From positions 1 through 39,433 of the forward strand of contig JARCMD010000370.1 of assembly GCA_030248885.1 (NCBI GenBank): a stretch of DNA of 39,433 nucleotides, given 5' to 3'. Position numbers and translations under genes: made by a program. The notes under the pieces are model-generated. The model was not told the origin of the DNA and did no database searches. It was given only the letters and a program-made list of their open reading frames with translations. Source of the DNA: Leptolyngbyaceae cyanobacterium MP9P1.79. Its GTDB lineage: Bacteria > Cyanobacteriota > Cyanobacteriia > JARCMD01. Below, piece after piece: positions 8,521 to 17,129 of this stretch; position 1 is the stretch's first letter, and the number at the start of each line of letters is the position of its first letter.

Positions 8521-9474
8521 CTACGACTTAGGGGTAAGATACTCTTTTTTCCAGATGTAAAAAGGGCTAGCCAAACTGCTCAAAAATAGCTGGAGTTCAC
8601 AGGCGGCGATCGGGTCTGTTTTCACCTCAGGACCATACTTCAGCAAATGGAGCGCAATTTTGCGGAGGTCATTCAGCAGGTACGCCCAAACTGCGAGGGG
8701 GCGCTGCCAAGGGGGGACACTCAGCATTCGGGTGACATGGCGGCTCAACCCCACACCCCGACACAGCCGCACCAAATAGTCTCTCTCCAAACGCCAGTGA
8801 GGAATTTTGTGGTGGATCTGCATCGCTGGGTTGTACCAGATTTCCCAGGCTGATTGCTGGATATGTGAGAGAACTTCCGTATCCTCGCCTGCCAACATAC
8901 TGCCATGCACCCGGCCAATTAACAGACTGCGGCTGGGAACATTTTCCAGCCACGCTTGTTTACGAATAACCAATCCCGCAGCTGGCGGCAGCACTTTTTG
9001 GGTTGGTTCATAGCGATGAGCCTCAGCGCCGCGCTCGGTCAACGCCAGCAGGGAGGCGACTCGCTGAAAGTTGGCTGGCGGCTCCACTTCAAAGTCACCG
9101 TAAATGCGACTGCTGTATGCGCCAGCAGCAGGATGTTCCTGTCCAAAAGTATAGGCCGCCGCTACCCAGTCCAATTCCGGGATATTGTCGTCATCCAGGA
9201 AGCCAATCAAGTCGCTGGTGCTTTCCCGAATGGCGCATTGGCGGGCATAAGCTAAGCCTTGCTGCGGCTCAAAGCAATACCTGAGTGGACGATCGTCACC
9301 CCAATCTGTTTGGTAGCGCTCGACAACAGCAGGCGTACTATCCGTACTATTGTTGTCGATTACAAGAACATCCCACGTAAACGGTACCGGATTGACTCGG
9401 TGCAGCCGATCGAGGACTTCTGGAAGCCGTTGCTCTCCATTGAATGTGCAAATTGCCACGGTCAAGTCAGTCAT
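8521..9474 (-). CDS. hpsE: HpsE-like family 2 glycosyltransferase
   Basis: A 317-residue GT-A glycosyltransferase. The N-terminus MTDLTVAICTFNGEQRLPEVLDRL and VLVIDNNSTDST form the nucleotide-binding part. FLDDDNIPELDWV (about 92-104) supplies the metal-binding DxD. GEDTEVLSHI near residue 197 supplies the catalytic-side acidic motif. This layout, including the IHHKIPHWRLERDYLVRLCRGVGLSRH segment, matches the hormogonium polysaccharide glycosyltransferase HpsE of filamentous cyanobacteria. The rest of an hps locus is not in the window, so the exact polysaccharide is inference. It begins 5 bp after clpB ends and probably shares its transcript. Confidence 0.8.
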   Translation of the reverse strand: MTDLTVAICTFNGEQRLPEVLDRLHRVNPVPFTWDVLVIDNNSTDSTPAVVERYQTDWGDDRPLRYCFEPQQGLAYARQCAIRESTSDLIGFLDDDNIPELDWVAAAYTFGQEHPAAGAYSSRIYGDFEVEPPANFQRVASLLALTERGAEAHRYEPTQKVLPPAAGLVIRKQAWLENVPSRSLLIGRVHGSMLAGEDTEVLSHIQQSAWEIWYNPAMQIHHKIPHWRLERDYLVRLCRGVGLSRHVTRMLSVPPWQRPLAVWAYLLNDLRKIALHLLKYGPEVKTDPIAACELQLFLSSLASPFYIWKKEYLTPKS

Positions 9475-9479
9475 GGCAG

Positions 9480-12125
9480 CTAGGGGGCGGGGGGCAAGGG
9501 CAGCGATTTCTTCAGAAAGCTGAGGCTATCATCAGCGCGATCGACCAAAATCGTATCACCTTCAACAAAGGCATTCTCCAACAGCTTGGTAGCTAGGGGG
9601 TTTTCAATCTCTTTTTGGATCGCCCGCTTCAAAGGACGAGCGCCATAGACTGGATCATAGCCCACCTCTGCCAGATAGGTCTGAGCCGCTGCCGACAATT
9701 CCAGGACAATTTTTTGCTCAGATAGCAGCTTGGAAACCCGCTGAATTTGAATCCCGACAATTTGCCGCAACTCATCCCGCGAAAGGGCGTGGAAAAGAAT
9801 AATGTCATCCACCCGGTTCAGGAATTCTGGGCGGAGGTGCGATCGGAGGGCATCCATGACGCGCCGCCGCATTTCCTCATACTTTGTGTCATCCCCAGAC
9901 ACATCCAAAATGTGGTCACTGCCAATATTGCTGGTCATGACGATGACCGTATTGCGAAAATCAACCGTTCTGCCCTGGGAATCTGTGATTCGCCCATCAT
10001 CCAACACTTGCAGCAAGATATTAAACACATCGGGGTGAGCTTTTTCCACCTCATCAAATAAAATCACAGAGTAGGGTTGGCGACGAATGGCTTCTGAAAG
10101 TTGCCCGCCTTCCTCGTAGCCCACATACCCCGGCGGCGCACCCACCAACCGCGAAACCGAGTGCTTCTCCATGTATTCCGACATATCGATGCGGACTAGG
10201 GCATCGTCGGTGTCAAAGAGCGACTGGGCCAGAGCGCGGGCCAGTTCTGTTTTGCCCACCCCCGTTGGCCCCATGAACAGGAAGGAGCCGATCGGCCGTC
10301 CCTGGTCTTTCATGCCTGCGCGGGCCCGCCGAATCGCTGCTGCCACCGCAGACACTGCTTCTTGCTGTCCAATAATTCGCTGGTGTAAAAAGCTTTCCAG
10401 TTGCAGCAGTTTTTGGCGCTCCGACTCCAAGAGGCGATTGACCGGAATGCCCGTCCACTTAGCCACAATTTCAGCGATGTCCGATTCTGTCACCTGCTCT
10501 CGCAGCAACGCCAAGCCACGGGACTGAATTTCTAGTAATTTTGCTTCCTTGGCTTCTCGCTCCTGTTCCAAGGCAGGCAGACGACCGTAGCGTAGTTCGG
10601 AGGCTTTTTCCAAATCAGCCTTGCGTTCTGCTTGGTCAATCAGCAGGCGCACCTGATTCTCTTGCTCTTTGGAGGAATTAATTGCGTCTAGGAGTTCTTT
10701 TTCCGCCTGCCACTGTCCGCTCAGGTGTTGCTGCTTGTCGCTGAGTTCCACAATTTCTTGCTCAATCCGCTCCAAACGACCGATCGACGACCGATAGGCC
10801 CCGGTATTCCGGCGCTGTCCTTCTCCCTCCAAGGAGAGTTTTTCCATTTTGAGTTGCATCAAGCGCCGATCGATCGCCTCCAGTTCCACAGGTTTAGAGG
10901 TAATCTCCATCTTCAGTTTGGCGGCGGCTTCATCGACGAGATCGATTGCCTTATCGGGCAGGAACCGATCGCTAATGTATCGCGAGGAAAGCGTGGCGGC
11001 AGCAACCAGAGCCGAGTCGGTAATTTTGACCCCGTGGTGAACTTCGTAGCGCTCCTTCAACCCGCGCAGGATCGAGATGGCATTTTCCACTGAGGGCTGA
11101 TCGACAAACACCTCTTGAAAGCGGCGGGCCAGCGCCGCATCTTTTTCAATGTAGCGTCGATATTCATCCAGGGTTGTCGCACCAATGCAACGCAGTTCTC
11201 CCCGTGCCAGCATGGGTTTCAGCAGATTTCCTGCATCCATAGTGCCCTGAGTCGCCCCCGTCCCCACCACCGTGTGAAGTTCATCAATAAACAGCACAAT
11301 GTGTCCGTCGGAACCCATGACTTCCTTCAGCACTGCCCGGAGTCGGTCTTCAAATTCCCCCCGGTACTTCGCCCCTGCAATCAGAGACCCCATGTCTAGG
11401 GAAATTAAAGTGCGGTTTTTGAGGGATTCAGGCACATCGCCATTAATGATGCGTTGGGCCAATCCTTCGGCGATCGCTGTCTTGCCTACGCCAGGTTCGC
11501 CAATCAGGACAGGGTTATTTTTGGTGCGGCGAGAGAGAACTTGTACCACCCGACGGATTTCGTCATCGCGCCCAATCACCGGATCAAGCTTGCCGGCCTT
11601 GGCCTGCTCGGTCAAGTCGCGGCCATATTTCTCCAGAGCCGCATAGCGAGATTCAGGGGCTTGGTCGGTCACCTTTTGATTGCCGCGTAGGGCTTTGATG
11701 GCGGTTTCAAGCTGTTTGGCTTCCAGGTTCAGCCCTTTCGCTAAGCGACGACCCACCCGATCGTCTTCCACAAACCCCATCAACAAATGCTCAATGGAAA
11801 TAAAACTGTCCTGCCAGTTCTGCCGTGCCGTATCAGCTCGGTCTAGCATGGAGTCTAATCCCCGTCCCAGATACAAGTTACTGCTGCTGGCAGCCGTAAC
11901 TTTGGGTTGGCGCTGGGTATACTCTTCAACTTGCTGCTGCAATCGGGCTGAATCCACGCCAGCGCGATCGAGGATTTCCGTCGCCAACCCCTCTTGCTCC
12001 AACAGGGCAATCAGTAAATGCTCTACCTCCAAGACTTGTTGCCTGTAGCGGGGGGCAACTTCATAGGACTTGACGATCGCTTCCCAGGCTTTATCTGTAA
12101 ATTTGGTAGAGTCAGTCGGTTGCAT
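9480..12125 (-). CDS. clpB: ATP-dependent disaggregase chaperone ClpB
   Basis: A full-length 881-residue Hsp100 chaperone, which works with DnaK to extract and refold aggregated protein in the cytosol. Order: N-terminal Clp repeat domain (1-145), AAA+ module 1 with Walker [10 protein letters not shown] (about 207) and Walker [12 protein letters not shown], the long coiled-coil middle domain (about 410-530), and AAA+ module 2 with Walker [10 protein letters not shown] (about 617) and Walker [15 protein letters not shown]. The middle domain separates it from ClpC/ClpA. Cyanobacteria usually have two ClpB proteins, and I cannot say which this is. The ATG at 12125 gives the usual MQPTD-F-KAWEA start. 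No CIRCE element was seen upstream. Confidence 0.97.
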   Translation of the reverse strand: MQPTDSTKFTDKAWEAIVKSYEVAPRYRQQVLEVEHLLIALLEQEGLATEILDRAGVDSARLQQQVEEYTQRQPKVTAASSSNLYLGRGLDSMLDRADTARQNWQDSFISIEHLLMGFVEDDRVGRRLAKGLNLEAKQLETAIKALRGNQKVTDQAPESRYAALEKYGRDLTEQAKAGKLDPVIGRDDEIRRVVQVLSRRTKNNPVLIGEPGVGKTAIAEGLAQRIINGDVPESLKNRTLISLDMGSLIAGAKYRGEFEDRLRAVLKEVMGSDGHIVLFIDELHTVVGTGATQGTMDAGNLLKPMLARGELRCIGATTLDEYRRYIEKDAALARRFQEVFVDQPSVENAISILRGLKERYEVHHGVKITDSALVAAATLSSRYISDRFLPDKAIDLVDEAAAKLKMEITSKPVELEAIDRRLMQLKMEKLSLEGEGQRRNTGAYRSSIGRLERIEQEIVELSDKQQHLSGQWQAEKELLDAINSSKEQENQVRLLIDQAERKADLEKASELRYGRLPALEQEREAKEAKLLEIQSRGLALLREQVTESDIAEIVAKWTGIPVNRLLESERQKLLQLESFLHQRIIGQQEAVSAVAAAIRRARAGMKDQGRPIGSFLFMGPTGVGKTELARALAQSLFDTDDALVRIDMSEYMEKHSVSRLVGAPPGYVGYEEGGQLSEAIRRQPYSVILFDEVEKAHPDVFNILLQVLDDGRITDSQGRTVDFRNTVIVMTSNIGSDHILDVSGDDTKYEEMRRRVMDALRSHLRPEFLNRVDDIILFHALSRDELRQIVGIQIQRVSKLLSEQKIVLELSAAAQTYLAEVGYDPVYGARPLKRAIQKEIENPLATKLLENAFVEGDTILVDRADDSLSFLKKSLPLPPAP

Positions 12126-12329
12126 AATTTTGGTAACGGTTCAAACGATAACGGCAAGCAGCTAAATGAGGATTCCCAGTTAAGATTGACTGCACAGTAC
12201 TGGGTGCTACTGCTCTGAATCCAGGAGAATTTCGCCCCAATGTTCCATTATATCTGTGAAGCGATCGGGGAAATTTAAGCGCAACCTCAGAAATCCAGGT
12301 ACGGGCGATGTGCAACTTTCCCGAACCGC

Positions 12330-12570
12330 CCTCACACCAACCCCTCTCCCCTACTGAGAGAGGGGCTAAGGAATTAGATCGGCTCCCCTTCTCCCCTAGG
12401 GAGAAGCAGGGCTGATTCATTGGAAAAGTAATAACCTTGAAAAGCCTACTATCTCGTTTGGTTCAGATTAGGCATAACGCGAAGTAGAACGAAAGAATTA
12501 GGCTTTCGAGCTTTTTTGTTTTTCAATGAATCGCCCCTGCCTAGGGAGAAGGGGCTGGGGGATGAGGGCA
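12330..12570. repeat. double-hairpin interspersed repeat, interrupted
   Basis: The left part has CCCCTCTC/GAGAGGGG (about 12344-12365). The second hairpin, CCCCTTCTCCC/GGGAGAAGGGG, is split between about 12386 and 12555 by the MITE-like insertion. Removing the insertion and one copy of its 12-bp flank restores a sequence very like the intact copy at 33867-33950, including the trailing CTGGGGGATGAGGGC. Confidence 0.88.
12407..12539. mobile_element. 133-bp MITE-like element with TIRs and 12-bp TSD
   Basis: The ends are inverted repeats: CAGGGCTGATTCATTGG at the left and, read from the other strand, CAGGGGCGATTCATTGA at the right, 18 of 21 positions matching over the full TIR. Directly outside both ends is the same 12-mer, CCTAGGGAGAAG (12395-12406 and 12540-12551), consistent with a target-site duplication. 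There is no coding capacity. An internal hairpin, CGAAAG/CTTTCG (12490-12508), is followed by AGCTTTTTT. The size and TIR length recall the Nezha MITEs of Nostocales from memory; identity is untested. Confidence 0.85.
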
Positions 12571-12697
12571 AGCTTTAAGTTGCACATCGCCCAGGTATGG
12601 CAATCTAGGTGCATCAGTTGAACGATCGCTCTTGCTTGTTAACCATTGTAGTTCTGTACCCAATAGGTTAATCAGGAGTTAATAAAAAGTGAGTCAT

Positions 12698-12727
12698 AAA
12701 AAAAGGCACAACAACCTCGTTGTGCCT
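12698..12727 (-). terminator. rho-independent terminator of the oxidoreductase gene
   Basis: Read on the minus strand, AGGCACAAC pairs with GTTGTGCCT around a 6-base loop and is followed by a run of T residues (A run at 12698-12703 on the plus strand). It lies about 110 bp beyond the stop codon at 12836. Confidence 0.85.
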
Positions 12728-12835
12728 CTCGGAAAAACTCAGAATGTCATAATCTTGACACTCGACAAACGCTTCCAGCCCCTTTGAACCAAGAACTTAA
12801 GCGTCTTGCCTAATCCAGCGATCTTGAGAAGGTGT

Positions 12836-13930
12836 TTAATTGCGGGCAACAGATGCCAAGTGAAGGGAAGAACCACTGAGGTGCTGCAAATCCCGCGGTT
12901 GCCAAACCCGCCCATCCAGCGCCATTTGCTCGATCGAGCTAGCCAACCGTAGGGCTTTCAGGGCCTGTTCTCCCCCAACTGAGGGCTGATTGCCGCCGCG
13001 CACACAGCCGACAAAATGCTCTAATTCGGCATGGAGCGGCTCAATGTTGCTGGTATAAACTTTCTCAATCAATCCGTCCTGACGGTATAGTACTTGTCCG
13101 TAGTCAGCCATGCAGTTTGCAGTGGTTTGACGATGGATGAGAATTTCATTGTTGAGAAAATCAGCTTCCGTCAGAGAGTTTTTGCAGTGGGCAGCAATGC
13201 GTCGGATTTTGCGGTGGGTCACCTTGCTAGCAGTTAGCGTGGCCACCATGCCATTGGCAAATCCCAACGTTGCCGTCACGTAGTCTAGGTACCCAGAGTC
13301 AGAGGCGCGACTGCCACTGGCAGTGAGCTTGACCACGGGCGAACCTGCCAGTTCCAAGAGCAGGTCGATGTCGTGAATCATTAAATCTAGAACGACGGAG
13401 ACATCGTTGGCCCGATTGGAGTAAGGACTCATGCGATGGGCTTCCAGAGCCAATAATTCCTCGGTTTGCAGCACTTTACTCAGCTCTAAAAAGGCGGGAT
13501 TAAAGCGCTCAATGTGGCCAACTTGTAAGATGCGCTGGGACTCAGCCGCCGCGTTCACCAAGGATTCTGCTTCGGTGATACTGGCAGCGATCGGCTTCTC
13601 AATCAGCACATGCACTCCAGATTGCAGGCAGGTCATCCCGACAGCGTGGTGAAGGCGAGTAGGAACTGCGATACAAACAGCATCAACATGCTCTAGGAGA
13701 TCATGGTAATCCTCGAAAAACCGAACCCGATATTTACTGGCTGTATCAATGCCTCGCTCAACATTCGTATCCGAAACCCCAACCAATGCCACATCCTTGA
13801 GCAGGCTTAGCACCCTAGTGTGGTGCTGACCCATGTTTCCAACACCGATTACGCCAATGCGAATTGGCTCTGGCTGATTTCGTTGTTGTCCACAGGCGGC
13901 CGTATGCGCCCCTGAAATACCATTTTGCAC
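12836..13930 (-). CDS. Gfo/Idh/MocA family oxidoreductase
   Basis: An NAD(P)-dependent sugar-type dehydrogenase of about 364 residues. The Rossmann motif IRIGVIGVGNMGQHH is near the N-terminus. The conserved EKPIA (about residue 112) provides the catalytic-region lysine. LDLMIHDIDLLLELAG contains the HD pair that binds substrate in this family. Substrate is unknown; related enzymes oxidise UDP-sugars or inositols, and the gene context does not decide. No suitable ATG exists: a GTG at 13930 lies nine bases after AGGAGG and is preferred over a TTG at 13936, which is only three bases away. It is divergent from cphB and ends at a clear terminator. Confidence 0.9.
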   Translation of the reverse strand: MQNGISGAHTAACGQQRNQPEPIRIGVIGVGNMGQHHTRVLSLLKDVALVGVSDTNVERGIDTASKYRVRFFEDYHDLLEHVDAVCIAVPTRLHHAVGMTCLQSGVHVLIEKPIAASITEAESLVNAAAESQRILQVGHIERFNPAFLELSKVLQTEELLALEAHRMSPYSNRANDVSVVLDLMIHDIDLLLELAGSPVVKLTASGSRASDSGYLDYVTATLGFANGMVATLTASKVTHRKIRRIAAHCKNSLTEADFLNNEILIHRQTTANCMADYGQVLYRQDGLIEKVYTSNIEPLHAELEHFVGCVRGGNQPSVGGEQALKALRLASSIEQMALDGRVWQPRDLQHLSGSSLHLASVARN

Positions 13931-14277
13931 TCCCAATCTCCTCCTCTACCACGGGGATCAAGCTAATTAGCAGTCCTTCTCCACCCGGAACCACCCAGAT
14001 ACTACCACAGTCGGTCAATTTGTGAAGAATTTCAAAGCTGGGTTCCGGCTCCATTGTGCAAATATCTGTCCTCGTAAACAGAAGCGATGTGGCAGTTGGT
14101 TGGCTGTCTACTGATAGTTGTGGGCCATCCCCGATCGCCAAGAGCCAACAGTTGACCGCGAAAGAATTTCTGTATCGAATCTATCTGTTGACGGGTTCGA
14201 TCGCCTCAATCATCGTGATTCAATAACCTCTAGGAATAATTCAATTCATTTAAATTTGTTAGAGGTTTAAAGATACT
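13931..14277. promoter_or_regulatory. divergent region between oxidoreductase gene and cphB
   Basis: The spacer should contain both promoters. On the minus strand an open frame from ATG 14054 to 13815 overlaps the oxidoreductase start in another frame; its middle (GSIWVVPGGEGLLISLIPVVEEE) looks protein-like, but I see no independent support. AT-rich sequence at 14215-14270 is the likely cphB promoter and leader. Confidence 0.4.
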
Positions 14278-15090
14278 ATGCCCGTAGCAACAGAAACTCG
14301 CGGACAATTGGTAATTATTGGTGGCGCAGAGGATAAACAAGGCGACTGTAAAATTCTTCGAGAATTTGTCCGTTGCTCTGGTGGATTGCAGGCTCAGATT
14401 GTCGTGATGACGGTTGCCACCAATCTACCGGGCGAAGTGGGGTCCGACTATATTGATGTGTTTAAGCGATTAGGGGTGGAGGATGTGCGAGTCATTGATA
14501 CCGCTCGCCGCGAAGATGCTAGTGAAGCTAAGGCTTTAGAAGCGATCACTAACGCGACAGGTGTTTTCTTCACGGGAGGAGATCAGTCTCGGATCACTAG
14601 CGTTTTGAAAGGAACTGAATTGGATGCAGCCTTGCACAAGCGCTATGCAGAAGGGATTGTGGTGGGAGGCACCAGTGCTGGAGCCAGCATGATGTCTGAG
14701 ACGATGATTGTAGATGGCGATGCTGAAACCCATCCCCGCATGGATATTGTGGAAATTGACAGTGGGATGAGCTTTATGCCAGATGCGCTCATCGATCAGC
14801 ACTTTGCTCAACGGGGGCGCTTGGGCCGACTCATTTCTGGCGTTGCGAAAGAACCGCAGTTGCTAGGTATTGGCATTGATGAAAACACAGCAATCATTGT
14901 TGATAACCATCAATTTTCGGTAATTGGAGCTGGGGCAGTAACGATCGTTGATCTCTCAGAGGTGACCCACACCAATCTAGATAGCCTGCTGAAGGATGAA
15001 GGCTTGGCAGTTTGCGGGGCAAAGCTGCACATTTTGCCAGACGGCTATCGTTTTGACATGCAAACTCGTCAGCCGATTGTTAACCCTTGA
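14278..15090 (+). CDS. cphB: cyanophycinase
   Basis: A 270-residue serine-type exopeptidase of family S51, which releases beta-Asp-Arg dipeptides from the nitrogen reserve cyanophycin. The nucleophile motif GGTSAGAS places the catalytic Ser at about residue 133. FFTGGDQSRI (about 97-106) and DQHFAQRGRLGRL (about 177) are also hallmark segments. The length is normal. An AGAGGT lies upstream of the ATG. In many cyanobacteria cphB sits next to cphA (cyanophycin synthetase), but cphA is not in this window. It converges on trpF with only 3 bp between the stop codons. Confidence 0.95.
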   Translation: MPVATETRGQLVIIGGAEDKQGDCKILREFVRCSGGLQAQIVVMTVATNLPGEVGSDYIDVFKRLGVEDVRVIDTARREDASEAKALEAITNATGVFFTGGDQSRITSVLKGTELDAALHKRYAEGIVVGGTSAGASMMSETMIVDGDAETHPRMDIVEIDSGMSFMPDALIDQHFAQRGRLGRLISGVAKEPQLLGIGIDENTAIIVDNHQFSVIGAGAVTIVDLSEVTHTNLDSLLKDEGLAVCGAKLHILPDGYRFDMQTRQPIVNP

Positions 15091-15093
15091 TCA

Positions 15094-15732
15094 TCATTGC
15101 AGCCGTTGTAGCTGCTGGAATAGGGCGGATACCTTGGCTAAGTCCTTGTCTCCCGGACTACGCTCTACACCGCTGGATAGGTCAATTCCACTGGGTTGTA
15201 CTGCTTTTAGGGCATCCGAAAGGTTGTCAGGAGTCAGTCCACCCGACAGAAACCAAGGCTGGGTAGGGATATATCTTTGCAAATCCTGCCAGTTAAGGGT
15301 TGTGCCTGTTCCTCCTGGGTAAGTGGGATGGTAAGCATCTAATAAAACTGCGTCAACGTGTCCCTTATAGTTTGCTACTTGGGTCAGGGTGGCGATCGAT
15401 CGAACCCTAAACGCTTTAATAATTTCTATCTGAGGCAGCAGGAGTCGGAGCCGATCGCAAAATTCAGGCAGTTCATCTCCATGTAGCTGAACACCGTTTA
15501 GTCCGCAGGTTTTCACTGTCTCGGTGATTTCCTCCAGACTTGCGTTGACAAATACACCAATGCGATCGACGGCTAGGTTCAGCGGTAGGTGCTGAATCAG
15601 GGTATGAATTTGTTCTGGGGTAACGAACCGGGGAGATTGCTGAACGCAGATAAATCCTAAAGCTGTAGCGCCTAGCTCAGCAATCTTCCGTCCTTGCTCA
15701 GCTTGAGTGATGCCACAAATCTTAATTCGCAT
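15094..15732 (-). CDS. trpF: phosphoribosylanthranilate isomerase
   Basis: A 212-residue TIM-barrel enzyme catalysing the third step of tryptophan synthesis from anthranilate (Amadori rearrangement of PRA to CdRP). The N-terminal MRIKICGI carries the catalytic Cys, and VDAVLLDAYHPTYPGGTG the catalytic Asp and a phosphate-binding loop. SGGLTPDN and GIDLSSGVERSPGDKD complete the phosphate site. It is monofunctional and not fused to trpC. It is separate from other trp genes in the window, which is usual in cyanobacteria. It is divergent from psaK. Confidence 0.96.
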   Translation of the reverse strand: MRIKICGITQAEQGRKIAELGATALGFICVQQSPRFVTPEQIHTLIQHLPLNLAVDRIGVFVNASLEEITETVKTCGLNGVQLHGDELPEFCDRLRLLLPQIEIIKAFRVRSIATLTQVANYKGHVDAVLLDAYHPTYPGGTGTTLNWQDLQRYIPTQPWFLSGGLTPDNLSDALKAVQPSGIDLSSGVERSPGDKDLAKVSALFQQLQRLQ

Positions 15733-15832
15733 TCCAGTTTAAATGAGGGGGAAGTTTGTAGAAATAATATCCTGAATCCGCAGCAACTGTTAACTCTTAA
15801 AAACAAACTGAAGTTGGTTCCAGTTCGTTTTT

Positions 15833-15838
15833 TATAAT
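15833..15838 (+). promoter_or_regulatory. possible psaK -10 box (TATAAT)
   Basis: A perfect TATAAT lies 49 bases before the psaK ATG, in the divergent trpF-psaK spacer. No good -35 hexamer is at standard distance, so this is tentative. Confidence 0.35.
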
Positions 15839-15887
15839 TCTTTAGTGTTTCATCAATGACTGTATTAATTATTTAAGAGGCAATAGC

Positions 15888-16166
15888 ATGATTTACTTTA
15901 ATTTACTGGCTGCTCAAACTGTTGTAGTTAAAACCGCTGAATGGAGTCCCACTGTCGGATTGGTGATGTCCCTCAGTTGCTTATTTGCAGTAGCGGTTGG
16001 GTTTTTCGTCATTCAACATCCTGGGGAAGGTGGCCCTCGGTTACCCTTGAAACTTCCTGGATTGGGCGATCGGTTTGGCAGCGCAGAGTTGCTAGCCACG
16101 ATGAGCTTTGGCCACATTATTGGAGCAGGTTTAATCCTAGGCTTGAGAAACGCTGGCGTACTCTAG
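15888..16166 (+). CDS. psaK: photosystem I reaction centre subunit PsaK
   Basis: A 92-residue thylakoid membrane protein at the periphery of photosystem I, where it binds antenna chlorophyll. Two membrane helices are visible: residues about 22-43 (TVGLVMSLSCLFAVAVGFFVI) and about 68-90. The family C-terminus SAELLATMSFGHIIGAGLILGLRNAGVL is intact. The short loop between the helices has the expected Gly/Pro character. The ATG is preceded by AAGAGG. The gene appears monocistronic, with a hairpin 36 bp after the stop. Confidence 0.95.
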   Translation: MIYFNLLAAQTVVVKTAEWSPTVGLVMSLSCLFAVAVGFFVIQHPGEGGPRLPLKLPGLGDRFGSAELLATMSFGHIIGAGLILGLRNAGVL

Positions 16167-16201
16167 CTTGAGTTTGCTGGGATAGCCCAATCAAAATGTC
16201 A

Positions 16202-16228
16202 AGAGGCTGTCTCAGTTAGATAGCCTCT
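16202..16228 (+). terminator. hairpin downstream of psaK
   Basis: AGAGGCT (16202-16208) pairs with AGCCTCT (16222-16228), with extra inner pairs TCT/AGA. No strong T run follows, so it may be a terminator or an mRNA-stabilising hairpin. Confidence 0.5.
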
Positions 16229-16274
16229 GACTCGTGTGTAATAAACTCATCAATTTGCAAATTAGTTCTGAAGT

Positions 16275-16988
16275 ATGGAGCCATCCCCATCCCATCAAAC
16301 CTCGTTACTCAAGCTCGGACTAGGGCTGGCGTTGCTGATTGGGCTGTTTGCCGCGCTTCGCTACTTCAAGGTTCAGGAGCTTTTGCAGCCCGTGCTGGCT
16401 TGGGTTGAAAGTTTCGGGGCATGGGGCGCGATCGTCTTCATCATGGTGTATGCGGTGGCGACCGTTTTGCTCATTCCTGGTTCAGTGTTGACGGTGGCAG
16501 GGGGCACCCTGTTTAGCCTGGGATGGGGATTTGTTTACGTTTTTACTGAGGCGATGGCTGGCGCAATCTTGGCGTTTTGGGTGGGACGTTACCTGATTCG
16601 AGGGTGGGTCGTCCAGCAAATGGCAGAAAAGCCAAGTTTTCAGGCGATCGATCGAGCGGTTGCCCAGGAAGGATTCAAAATTGTTCTATTAACTCGCCTG
16701 TCTCCGCTATTTCCCTTTAGCTTGCTCAATTATGCCTTTGGCATTACCGAAGTCTCTCTAAAAGACTATGTTTTAGGCTCCTTAGGCATTATTCCAGGCA
16801 CCTTGCTCTACGTTTACATTGGCACTCTGGCTGGTAACCTTGCCAAAGTGGATGGTAGCCCTGCCTCTGTGCAAACTTTTCAGTGGCTAATCCAAGGAGG
16901 GGGACTCGTGGCGACGATCGCAGTCACCTCTACACTGCCCAGATTGCGAAAAAAGCGTTGCAAGAAAAAAGCATTGAATAAATACTGA
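16275..16988 (+). CDS. TVP38/TMEM64 (DedA-superfamily) membrane protein
   Basis: A 237-residue inner- or thylakoid-membrane protein. The SNARE-associated/VTT domain spans about residues 55-205. It is recognised by IPGSVLTVAGGTLFSLGWGFVYV, by LTRLSPLFPFSLLNYAFGIT with the conserved Arg-x-x-P, and by LGSLGIIPGTLLYVYIGTLAG. About five to six membrane segments are expected, with a basic C-terminal tail (RLRKKRCKKK). Relatives act as lipid scramblases or half-transporters, for example in undecaprenyl-phosphate or phospholipid movement. The exact role here is unknown. It converges on the SPOR-domain gene. Confidence 0.9.
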   Translation: MEPSPSHQTSLLKLGLGLALLIGLFAALRYFKVQELLQPVLAWVESFGAWGAIVFIMVYAVATVLLIPGSVLTVAGGTLFSLGWGFVYVFTEAMAGAILAFWVGRYLIRGWVVQQMAEKPSFQAIDRAVAQEGFKIVLLTRLSPLFPFSLLNYAFGITEVSLKDYVLGSLGIIPGTLLYVYIGTLAGNLAKVDGSPASVQTFQWLIQGGGLVATIAVTSTLPRLRKKRCKKKALNKY

Positions 16989-17129
16989 GCGGAGAGCGCC
17001 TTGTAGAGTGGATGTTCTTCTACGAAGGAGCGACCCCAATTCGATCTCCCCCCTCTCAAAACTCTAACGTTCACAGCAGAGCGAGTGTTTTCACCAGAGA
17101 AGAAGGGTTGAAGCAGCGCTACATAGACT

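Larger units (their letters stand above)
12126..12835. other. repeat-rich intergenic region
   Basis: This 710-bp stretch between clpB and the oxidoreductase gene has no gene. It contains a two-hairpin interspersed repeat (about 12330-12570) split by a 133-bp MITE-like element (12407-12539), and a terminator for the upstream minus-strand gene (12698-12727). The clpB promoter must lie just above 12126. Confidence 0.8.
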
